The notes under the pieces are model-generated. The model was not told where the DNA came from and searched no databases. It saw only the letters and a list, made by a program, of their open reading frames with translations. From Dirofilaria immitis (taxonomy: Eukaryota > Nematoda > Chromadorea > Rhabditida > Onchocercidae), in NCBI GenBank assembly GCA_024305405.1, contig JAKNDB010000105.1, positions 2,975,501-3,039,500 of the forward strand: a stretch of DNA of 64,000 bases. The letters run 5' to 3'. A program made the translations under genes and the position numbers. Of this stretch, positions 53,901-64,000 are shown piece by piece; within the stretch, counting starts at the first letter, position 1, and the number at the start of each line of letters is the position of its first letter.

Positions 53901-56900
53901 TGTATTCCTCTTAACACTCAAAATTTCTTGGTGAAACATTTTCCAAATAATTATGTATGCGAAAAAATCTTCTAATTTATGGGCATGGAAATTGACCAAT
54001 GATTCCAAAATCTACCTAATAATTTCTTCCTTCAATGCTAACTCTCTTTCGTGTTCTGCTCTTTCTAAATTCTCCCAAGCTCGATTGATGTCTGCGATTA
54101 ATTTGCCATCCTCGGTAAATATGGCCTCTGATTGTTGGCACGCATACGACTTCGAATAGTAAAAGGAGTACTTCTAATTCACCTTTTTCATTAAACCTGC
54201 AAAAAAATATAAATTATGAACCAAAAGAATTTCTGAAATTTTATGGTGGCTAGAAAGTGACTGATTGGAGAAGTAACTTTATTTTATTGAGTCATAATAA
54301 ATCTGAAAAAAATAATGTAGTTGTGGCAATTGAATTTTATGACTTAAAATAGCTGAAAATTCAGCAACAGACATCATACTTTGGAGGTTTTTCTTGCGTG
54401 CGATAGCTGTTGAATTCAGCAAGCTGTTTTTGTACACCATTTAATGAATTGACAAAATGACGGTCATTCAATAATTCAATGGTCTGTCGAATCCATTCCA
54501 ATAAATCGCTTGATAAACGTTCATAATTATTTATCAGTTTTTCATTCTCCACCAATTCATTCACAACCTGATATCAGGGAGTGAGATTGACAAAAATATA
54601 AAATTTGAAAATAACTCAAAATTCTTACAAAATAAACTATTAATCGCTAAACTAAGTTTAAAATCACCTTCCCAATTCTTTTTCCCTGGATAGTTTCCTG
54701 TTTCATTTTATTGAAATAATGATAGTAAGTCACGACATAAGTGATGATTGATTTCTCATCAGGCACATCGATGTTCACATCTGTAATAGTTTAAAATATA
54801 TTAACAATAATAGATAGAAAAAAAATGCTAGAGCATTAGCAAAGATTTAACGAAAAATAGAAATGAAAAACCTTCGGGATCCAAGAATTTGATCAATCCA
54901 AGCTGTTGCTCGGCTGTTTCGAATGCATTACTTAGGTTGTAAAGTGCATTGGATTTTTGCAACTTTTCATACTCTATGAGATCGGGACGATGCTTATGAA
55001 TGAGTGCGTTGAATGCCAGGCCATCACGCCATGAAGTACTAAAGTTTCGAACATTCACGTTCGGATAACCAGCTGTCTTCATTTGACACCACAGCAATAA
55101 AGCCTCTTTAGCGCTGCGTGTTTCTTGGTTGTCCGCGTCTTCGAATGTAATATCTTGAATCTAGAATAATAAAAATCGAGAATCTCAATGTAATGAATTT
55201 TTTTCTTTAGCAAATTGATAAATTTATAACTGATTTCTTTTTTCCTAAAAATCAGAATCAGACCTTGTAATTTCGATTTTTTCAACAGCTCAATAATTTA
55301 GCGAATTTAGTCACAAGTGCCGTAAAGACTTTTAACATGTGTTTTTTAAGAGAATTTAATACTTAAATTATTGGAAGAGAATCATAATGGATCTCTCCTT
55401 CCACTAATTGAGGCACTAATTTTCTTTTAATTAAATTAAAGAAGAAACTGCTTTGATATAACGCATTGTTAACTGAAACAAGATCTGGAGTACAGAATAC
55501 AGTTCGCAGGTATGCTTATTTTCTCTACTTCTTTGAAAAAAATTCACAAGTTGAAAGAAGCAAGATGGAATTACTATTTGAATCTGTCAACTAATTCATT
55601 GCTTTCATGCTGAGAAATTTACCAATTACCACATATACCACGAGTGACACAAGTGCTTTTCATTAAAAAGAATTTCGAAGCATTCCATATTAATTCACTA
55701 CGTTTCATTAAAATCAAGATAACTAGAAATCTTGACTCAACTGCAATGTATAGAACTATTAGATTCAAATCAGCTTCGCTAAAAGGTCTTGAATTTGAAA
55801 TGATTCAAATCTATTTTTCATTGTCAATTTTTGATAATAAAAGAAAATTAAACCTGAAATCGCAGAATAATGGTCCAAATAAGGCCCAATGTTAGCCGAG
55901 GATTGCCATCTACGACATCATGTGATCCGAGATTCTCCAAATGAACATGCTGGTCGCGCAAAAACTGCAACCCTTTGTCCACATTTTCGAGACAATGTAT
56001 ACGCATCCTACCGCGGGTTGGTTTTGGCTAAAATCGATTTTTCAAAAACATGCCATGCTTTATTCGAATTAAAAATTTCAAAGATTAAAAAGATTTGCTA
56101 TAAATAATTTCATCGTTTGATGACTATGACATAATCTAAGGCGCTAAGATCTTTTAATATACATATCCAAAGAGCAACTTTTTATACACACTAAAATAGA
56201 TAAAAAAAAACACTTGGTAAGATAAGTCAAACGGCAAAAAATCTCAAACACTCAAAATCATGTTTATTGAATCAACATATCTTTTATGATTAGTATGAAA
56301 AGAGGGAATTAATTATTTCGCTGTATGAGCTGCTAAAGAAACTGTTTAAATAAAAACTTTTGTCGGGTAGTGATATTTCTGCAGAAATTAATTCCATTCT
56401 CAGTGAAAATGCTGAATCTAACAATTTTCCTGTTTTTCTGAGATGTTAAGGAAAGAAAAATCCAAACTGCAGAACCTATAAACGGGAACATTTCACAATT
56501 ATTAGATGAAGAAAAATACTATACCGCTTAATCCATACCATAGTTACGAATCCGAATACTATGCAATTTTGATATTAGTTATAATTATGGACATTAGCAT
56601 AAAGATAGCTATAGCTTTCAAATTTATTACTAGTTTCAATTAAGTGATAATTTCTGCTCATGTTAAATTCTAAGATTATTCAAGTAGTTGAACGAATTTG
56701 AAATTTTTTTTTCTTCTGACTTATACAAAAGCAGAACACAATTATCTTATTTCATAATGATGTTACCCTTAAAAATTAACTTTGCACCACTTTTTCAAAC
56801 AAAAATCGTCTTGCTTTCAAATACATATTACTTGAACTTTAAAGCAATAAGGAGTGTTATGAAATGTTTCTTTTATTAATTAACATTTGTGAATGATAAT

Positions 56901-58122
56901 TATTTTTTTAATTTTGATTTCCAGTTCATATTTTTTCCCAGTTTTCTTCTCTTAACTATGTTTGGAATTTGAACTGACTAAAACTTGTTTACTTTCCTTC
57001 AAAGTCTTTATATTCATTTCAAATTTCAAATTCAATTTAATTCCTTTTCAGATTTCCTTGATCAGAATACCAATCTCTACAACAATCTACATCATAGTCT
57101 TTTATTTATCGTTTTCGGTCGTGCCTTTTGATGAATTCTTTTCGCTTCTTGTTCATTTTCCCTATGAATGTAATGGACAGCGCACCAAATGTTCCTTTTT
57201 CTTATGCCATTAATCCATCTCTTTCTATCGAACATTTTAACTCGACAAATGGATAAGGAAAGTTCAATGAACAAGGAGAAGATGAGCAAGGAAGAATTAA
57301 TATATTACGATAGAGGCGGCAACTACTTAGTAAAAATGGAATAATGGAGCACCATTATTCCATTTTCATACAAGATACAATATAAACATACAATGGATGA
57401 TGTATTTTAAGTACATTTCATCTTTTTTAGCCATGCAAGTAAATATATCTCCAATTATACACATTTAATACATAAATATTCATTTTTTCTCCTTAAAATT
57501 TCTGAGATAATGAAACAAAAAAAAGAAAATGTAACTACAAATAATCAATATTTAAATAATTTGTACCCATTCAAATAAAAGTGACAAAGATTAAAAATTT
57601 TAATATAAGAAGCAGTTTTTTTGGCAAGAATTAATTCGCCCGAGCAGTGGCAGTGATTCGAAAATCTGCAATCATGCTTATCGTTTTTCGATATCATTTT
57701 CGTGCATGATATTTTTAACCAGTAAATTTCCAATAAGTTATTTGAATTGTGATAAGTTTTACCAATGAAAAAGGAAAGCTAACCAATCGTTCGCCAGATA
57801 GCACTTCGAGAAGTCTGATGAGCATCTTACCGTCACGCATATCCATATACAAATCGTGTATTTTGCAATTTATCGGCAAAAGATGTGAATTTACCCATTT
57901 GGTGAAAGTTTTTTCTGAACATTTTCACGCTCATCTGAAAGCAAAGTCGGTGCGATTACTCACTCATATAGAGATGAGAATCTATTATCAAATGAACAAA
58001 CCAGCGAGAGCTTTGATACGCGAACGTTCAAAAAGTCTGGCAGAAGAATTCTCGTCGTACTCCTCGTAATCCTCGATCCGACCATTATAATCGTGGCCTC
58101 GCACGGCTATATCGGTCGTCAT
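41964..58122 (-). CDS. unc-70: Beta-spectrin (conventional beta-G type)
   Basis: Beta-spectrin pairs with alpha-spectrin and cross-links actin under the plasma membrane. About 39 exons total roughly 6,970 bases, about 2,320 residues, the usual size of conventional beta-spectrin and far below beta-H. The start [14 protein letters not shown] (exon 58122-58002) precedes [15 protein letters not shown]. The CH domains lie in exons 57934-57784, 56027-55854, 55160-54872 and 54780-54668 ([58 protein letters not shown]). Spectrin repeats follow from 54567 to about 44683, with the typical Trp and heptad pattern. After a variable Ser/Arg-rich linker (43840-44013, 43413-43463, 42952-43040), a PH domain fills 42652-42571, 42483-42268 and 42106-41964 ([33 protein letters not shown]). 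The gene ends GFFSRGK shortly before TAA at 41964. Frame breaks: 54161, 54114, 53483, 51530, 50532, 50162, 48955, 46635, 43857, 42651, 42472, 42327 and 41997. One intron is GC-AG (donor at 49432). The last stop depends on two of these runs; as read the frame would run to 41894. Confidence 0.95.
56028..57783 (-). other. Large intron 2 of beta-spectrin
   Basis: 1.76 kb intron between the two halves of the first CH domain, much longer than the gene's other introns (mostly 50-500 bases). Its donor is GTTAGC and its acceptor TTTTAG. It contains only A+T-rich chance frames. Long 5' introns of this kind often carry enhancers, but I see no specific motif. Confidence 0.6.
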
Positions 58123-61100
58123 CGCCTGTAACTCATCTCCCGCACTTTATATGATCATCTTTACGAAAAATAATGAATAATTTACTAAAGCACGCGATTC
58201 AGAATGTCGATGTCTCAAAAGTGATGCATGACAAATGATGCCACAATTTATGAAATGGAAATTATCCAGAGAAAGCTGACAGTTGATGGAATAACTTTTA
58301 TCTATCCATTCAATCCACTTGAGATGTGCTGTTAACCCTTTCCGAAGTGCTTTCCCGAAGGAAATTAGATAAAACTTGTTATAAGCTTATGAGAGTATGG
58401 AAAAAGAATTGAATACCACTTATGACGCAATCTATCGTTTCTATCTTTCCTTGCATATTAAAGTTTGAAATAGTCTATCCACAATCAAACGAATCTAAAG
58501 AAGTAGCTAATCTATCATGTTTAGTTTCTACAACAACTTCTCTCTCTTTCCATCTTCACAAATAAGTGTTTGAAGACTGGTCGAAGTTAACTTACCAGAA
58601 GATTTGTTCATTAGAAACTTATAAATAAATGGACAAACATGCACTTTTCATCTTGCATATTCATATCGGTTCAAAAATAAAAGAATTTGGGTAGTACAAA
58701 GCATGAATTCAATTCGTATCTTAAATAGCAATCAAATCAATAAGCGAAGCGAAATATAAATGAGCGATCATTCCACAGAACAAAACGTTAATTTTACCTT
58801 AAAACTTCGGTTAGTTTCATTATAGAATCTGGACTCATATCAAATATGCTTGTCTTTCTTATTCTCATGGCTCCGATATAGAAAGAAATGCAAAATAATA
58901 CAAAAACTGATTACAATCTGTCATATTTATTCAACAATAGAAACAGTTCTCAAAAATCACGATTTGATTCTCAGAGTAAAGCAAATAAATCGTATTCCAG
59001 TGAAGAATGCACCATAGAGTTATATCGATTCAATAAATTATTGCTGCAAACTTCGAATAGTATACAAGAAGAATATGATCCATGTATTATAAGACGGATA
59101 ATGTTGACAGTTGAGTAGATAAAATTATCTGTGCCGTTGCAGCAAAAGCGGTTAAATTTATTTTATCATATGATAATGCTGAACATTCCAGAACTGGAGA
59201 TAGAGGAAGCGAAAGACTGAACTAAAAGAGAAGGACCAAATTTCAAAGTTGAATTCTAGCTTCTCATCTCCAACTGAAATAAAATGATTCACTGAATCAG
59301 AAATAAAATGATACACTACTAGAATTTTTTCATAAGCAATCCATACTGGTATAAAATGCAATAATTCGCCCATACTCATTATGATCATCGGCTACTGTTG
59401 TGGAAGATTCAACAAAGCCATTCACTTCAGAATAGGAAGCTAAGTTGTGATGTTAGCTTTTTTCATTTTAATCGATTTTGATCATTGATATGAACATATA
59501 AAATCGGTCAGATGTTTGCATAATTCCATTATATATAAAAGATGACAGGCAGTTGGGACAACTACAGAATCCAGACTGCGAGAGGTTTGATTCATGATGT
59601 AACAACATATGAGGAATTCTCGGGAAGGAATTGGGTAAGGGAAGATGTATATTTATTACTACTACTTTTATTTTAATTGTGGTAAGCAATTATACATCAA
59701 AATAGAATAAACGATTAGCGGGTAAGGAAGGAACTGAAGATAGAGTTGAGATAAGATATGAACTTGAGTTAAATAGAAATCATTGAAAAGGAGTGTTGAA
59801 ATGAAAAATTAATAAAAAAAACTTCCGCTATTCCTTCACCTTTCATAACTAAATTTATAGAAAGTCTTCTCACAATCTTCAAAATAGGAAATATAGTGAT
59901 GAAAAGTTAAACTTCGAATGAGATATCGATATCAGTTTGAAATCGAACTTAATGTTACTGCAACTTTTAAGAATTAATATTTTCAATTTCTACTAAAAAT
60001 CTTTCGACAAAATAATAAAAATATAAGAGAATGTAGAGCAGTTAGGAATATAATAAAACCAATTTAAACAAATTATTTGAACCATACCGAATATTGGATG
60101 CCAATAATAAAATGCAGAAAGCAATTGCATTCATGACTCATTTCATCCTATAAACACAACTTGACTTTGAAATATTACTTATGGTAATGCGAAATAGACT
60201 AAACGATTGAAATTTCATTTAAGGAATTATCATAAAGCTTTTATAAAATATTGCAAAAATTAATTCCCTTCTAAGGTTTCTCGACGATAAATAAATACGA
60301 CATACTTTATTTTTTATGCTAAATTTAAAATGGATTTAACTCTTTTAAGATTTTTTTGAAGCAATGTAAAGAGGAAGTGAGAGATTTTCAATAAAATCAA
60401 TAAACAAGGGAAATTGATGATTACCATTTCTCTCTCATTCATCGTTTGGCATCACTTAGTTTATAATCTCATAATTGAAAACGATAGAACGGAATTTGAA
60501 AAAATATAAAGAAAGATGTTAATTTATATTCAATGATTGAACTATAATGATAACCATCGATCATGGTAAATATTTGCTCTCATATACTTTGTTTTGAAAA
60601 TATTTTTACATTCGAAAGGGTAATTTGCATAATCTAAAAAACTGGGAAACAGTGATATATTTTTGTTGATTTTTTCTAAGGTTATCATTCATTTCATTAG
60701 CGGTGAAATATATCATTCAATTCTATTTCCTTGCTTTTCTCTTGAACTTGCAGAAAAGTCAAATTTTAATATATCATTATTCAAAGGCATTTAATTAATA
60801 TGAGGGAAAGAAAAAGAAAATTAAGAAATAGCTGTGAGAAAAAAACAAATACTGCAACGAGTAGTTGCAAATAATAAAAAGTTTAAATGAGCTATTAATC
60901 AGTCATCTCCATCTCTTCTAAATTTCTACCTTATTTTTGATCTATTTTTTTTTTTAATTCAAAAAAGATTGTTTTCATCTTCCTTTTTGATAAGTTAATA
61001 TTCAAATCTTCCAGTAAGAAATTGATAAAGATGGAATACTTGTCTTTTAAAAAAATGTGGAAGAATGCGAAAATCAATGAAAAAAGTCTGCCAATGGCAA

Positions 61101-61671
61101 AAATGATATTAATCATTGGTGAAGTGAACCTAATTTAAAATCACCCTGCGAATTGAAAATATTGAGAATTCAAAATCAAACTGATTAACAAATGGAAGAA
61201 AATGAGAAGTCTTTGAAAGAAGTTAGTTCTTCATACATTCTCATGGCAAATTATATTAGTACTTATAGATGAAGAATGAAAACATTGTTATGATATAACC
61301 TTTGAATTTTTTGAATTTCGCTATAATAAAAGAAGCAAAATTACATTAGCTTTTCAAAGATGAGTGTTGACTAGCATTTTATTCTTTCCGGAAAATTTTC
61401 GATCAATGACAACAAGGAGGAAAGAAGAGAAACGATAGCGAACAGTAATTAACCAAATTTGTTTGCTCTATCACACGAAAACGATTTTCAGTACTAATAA
61501 AACGCAATATAATCTCATCGATTCATGAATATATACAGCTTTCCACGAATCTTACACAATGCAATGATGATGATCAATTGTATTATGTTAAAATAACGGA
61601 AGAGGAGAGAATAGTATTTATCAGATGATATCATCCGTAAAGCGAGATGACTTCATGTGATGCATGAGTGA

Positions 61672-61787
61672 ATGGATGGATGGATGGATGGATGGATGGA
61701 TGGATGGATGGATGGATGGATGGATGGATGGATGGATGGATGGATGGATGGACGGATGGATAGATGGATGGATATGAATGGGTGGAT
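61672..61787. repeat. (ATGG)n tetranucleotide microsatellite
   Basis: About 20 uninterrupted ATGG units from 61672 to 61751, followed by an interrupted tail (GACGG, TAGATGG, GTGG variants) to about 61787. The repeat is open in several frames on both strands (Met-Asp-Gly-Trp on +, Ile-His-Pro-Ser on -). This explains the long open frames here; neither is a gene. Confidence 0.95.
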
Positions 61788-63170
61788 ACGACTGGTCAAT
61801 TACGAAACGATTCAAAGAGCAGTTCGTCTTGAACGCAGAATGATTGAAATAAAAAGTAAAAAAGACTTGTATTTTCCATAAGACATCATAAAATAATGTG
61901 ACACATTCTCATTCACATGCAGAAGTTGAGATAAAGCATTGCTCGATAGATAACATTTGAAAGTTGCCATTTTAGAAGTGAAAGAGCGAGCAGAATTTAT
62001 CAGAAATATAACATGACAACTTGCCAGAAAGAAGTACGCCATGCTGTTCCCTACCCCACTTCTTCACTTTCATTGCTTCCACTCGATGAGAGATCGATTG
62101 ATGTGCTGCAATATGATGCTTGCTAACTAATTGTAAAGCGGCAGTTGATGGGTGTCGATCGATCTACTCGAATAGTAAGGACGAACCCCGAACTGCTGAA
62201 AATTTTATGGATGGCAAGATAGAGACTATCAGACGAATAGTATAACATAGTAGAAAGAATCAATGATGTCACAAATAATATGAGAAAAAGATGAGGAAGA
62301 ATAATCTAGCTTCGGAGAGCATTCCTCAAGCAACTTCGGGAAGAAATAAAAGGCAGAAGAAAGCAACTCATCCGATTTTGCCAGAAGCACGCCAGATGTT
62401 TTGTTAACTCAATCGCGATGTTAACTTTGCTGAATACATTTCTAAATTTTCGAAATAATATGCAAAAGGAACAGATTTAGTTGTTCTTTTTCTTTTTTGA
62501 TGAATCATTTCGAGATTTTCAGACTTATAAGACATAAAAAAAAAAAAAAAAACTGGATAGTTTTATCTTCAAGCATTACAAAAAGGAACCAAAACTTGAT
62601 GATTCTTGTTTGGAAATTTTTCGGAATGTTTGAAATAATTATAAATCATCCTTATCCATCCTTAATGTTTCACAATATGGACAATAGTAATGGGAACAAG
62701 ATTACATTGGTGATAGAAAAAAACCAAATTACATTGTGGGACGATGATATTTCTTGGCTGTCATATTTCAAAGCATCGCTATAACGCTAAGATTAAAAAC
62801 AATCGCTTATCGACTGTTTGCAATAATTTTAGGCTTCAATATCCTGGGCATATTTCCATGATGTAAAATCTACTCGTTAAGAACTTTGTTTTGTTAAACT
62901 TCTTGGGCATGATTCGTCAGTTTTGTGGTTTCTTTAAAACTTCTCCGTAAATACTTTAAATAAGAACTACGTATATATTTTGTGATGTTCTGACATAATT
63001 CTCTAAAAGTCCAAGAGACCTAGGATCTAAGATCCTCAATAGTATCAATGTTCGTGTTGGTACCGCTGTTACTTTTATTTAAAATTCTAACTATATATAT
63101 CTCTGCAATGGTTTCCCAATGATTTTATAAATTTCATAACAGAAGCCAGTCATCGAATATTTCTTAGAGA

Positions 63171-63286
63171 GTGGAAAAGAATTCATTAAATCTGGAACGA
63201 GAGATTTGTCGATAATATTTCAATGCAAGTGGAAAAGAATTCATGAAATTTGAAACGAGAGATTTCTCGATAATATTTCAATGCAA
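63171..63286. repeat. 58-bp tandem repeat, two copies
   Basis: Units 63171-63228 and 63229-63286, each beginning GTGGAAAAGAATTCAT and ending TTTCAATGCAA, differ at four positions. Both carry an EcoRI-type GAATTC. The divergence indicates an older duplication than the one at 28388-28769. Confidence 0.88.
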
Positions 63287-64000
63287 ACAACAAGTGAAAA
63301 TTTTAATTCGAAAAAATCTCATTCTTATGGAAATTCAGAAAATTTATCGAATATTAAATGAATAGTTTTTAATTTTTCTTCACAGCGAAAATTCCTGATG
63401 GCTTCCATTAGAGAACAGAAATCAAATAATTAAAAAAGAAATAACTGATCTTAACTGGACAGATAGCAAATATGGTTATAAAGCAAACCACAGAATTAAA
63501 TTAGTTAAAATTTTGCGCCTGAAAAGACAAATACTAATAGAAATATCATCTAAAAATATATCAATGCGTGAAACAGGAACGGATTCTTCTGTTCGGATCG
63601 TCGGTGGAAAAAAAAGAAAAATAAAAAGAAAAAACAAACTTAAAAGTACGATAATCGCTTACCAACGAACTGTTAGCAATCGAAAGGGAATGTAATCAAA
63701 TCTCTTTTAAAATAGCAGAAATCATTTAGTATCAAGTTTCTTCAGAATAAATAAAAAGTATAATGAGTGCCAAATTTTTTTCGATCAAGCAGATACATAG
63801 GAATTTTTATGCATAAAATGACGCATATTAGGTTTGTGCCAGTATTCTTCTGAATTTTTGCATTACGTCTACATGGATTCAGGCAATCTTCCGTCAGCGT
63901 AAGTGCTTGAATAACACTTAGATGCAACAGGGCACAGGTATTTTTAAAAATTATGAACTAAAGCAGAGACAAAATACAAGCCTTATACGTCTTCTACACA

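Larger units (their letters stand above)
58123..64000. other. Upstream flank of beta-spectrin, no supported gene
   Basis: 5.9 kb of A+T-rich sequence upstream of the beta-spectrin start codon; its promoter and any 5' non-coding exons should be here. A G+C-richer patch at about 62040-62420 is the only compositional island and does not stay open in any frame. A microsatellite and a 58-bp repeat are listed separately. The open frames in this stretch are short and compositionally random. Confidence 0.5.

Noticed and set aside
61621..61881. Repeat-containing proteins (Met-Asp-Gly-Trp or His-Pro-Ser repeats)
   Set aside because: They are translations of the ATGG microsatellite on the two strands.
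62860..62950. Possible retrotransposon polymerase remnant (NFLGMIRQFCGFF on +)
   Set aside because: It resembles a short motif after the reverse transcriptase of Gypsy-type elements. It is only about 15 residues with no flanking support, so chance cannot be excluded.
1..64000. tRNA or rRNA genes, CRISPR arrays, insertion sequences, bacterial operons
   Set aside because: I saw no cloverleaf with A/B boxes, no rRNA core sequence, no regularly spaced repeat array and no transposase. The spliced genes show eukaryotic DNA.

Overview
The window is nuclear DNA from a nematode. It is about 70% A+T and its genes are split into many short exons. Intron 3' ends are almost always TTTTCAG or TTTTTAG, and introns run from about 50 to 400 bases with a few of more than 1 kb. 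The intron lengths, base composition and gene spacing suggest a clade III parasite, probably a filarial worm. That placement is inference; I recognised no species-specific repeat.

Layout, left to right. (1) The last 134 bases of an exon that runs off the left edge on the - strand. (2) 1035-6465 +: an ankyrin-repeat protein with an unidentified C-terminal region. (3) 8160-16282 +: BMS1, the GTPase of 40S ribosomal subunit assembly. (4) 16741-about 18335 +: a small membrane protein starting about 460 bases after BMS1. (5) 20251-27308 -: a RhoGAP of the ARHGAP11A / RGA-3/4 kind, with one further C-terminal exon at 19300-19589. (6) 27309-41963: a 14.6 kb gene-poor stretch holding a 193-bp tandem duplication, minisatellites and at least two small - strand membrane-protein genes that plain ORF calling misses. 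(7) 41964-58122 -: conventional beta-spectrin (unc-70 type) in about 39 exons, with CH domains, a row of spectrin repeats and a PH domain. (8) 58123-64000: upstream of beta-spectrin, non-coding as far as I can see, with an (ATGG)n microsatellite and a 58-bp tandem repeat.

The main thing a reader must know is that the conserved genes here contain about 30 single-base reading-frame breaks. Nearly all sit in short mononucleotide runs and nearly all look like one base missing. They occur in independent conserved genes (BMS1, RhoGAP, beta-spectrin) whose protein sequence resumes correctly in the next frame. The simplest reading is uncorrected homopolymer error in the assembly, not a set of pseudogenes. 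Simple ORF finding therefore cuts every gene into fragments and hides small ones. One break, an in-frame TAG at a conserved Trp of BMS1, is not of this type.

I found no operon of functionally related genes and no novel multi-gene system. The genes present serve ribosome assembly, Rho signalling in cytokinesis and the membrane skeleton. The unexplained parts are the ankyrin protein's C-terminal region, the two hidden small membrane proteins, and a possible membrane-tail isoform of the RhoGAP.
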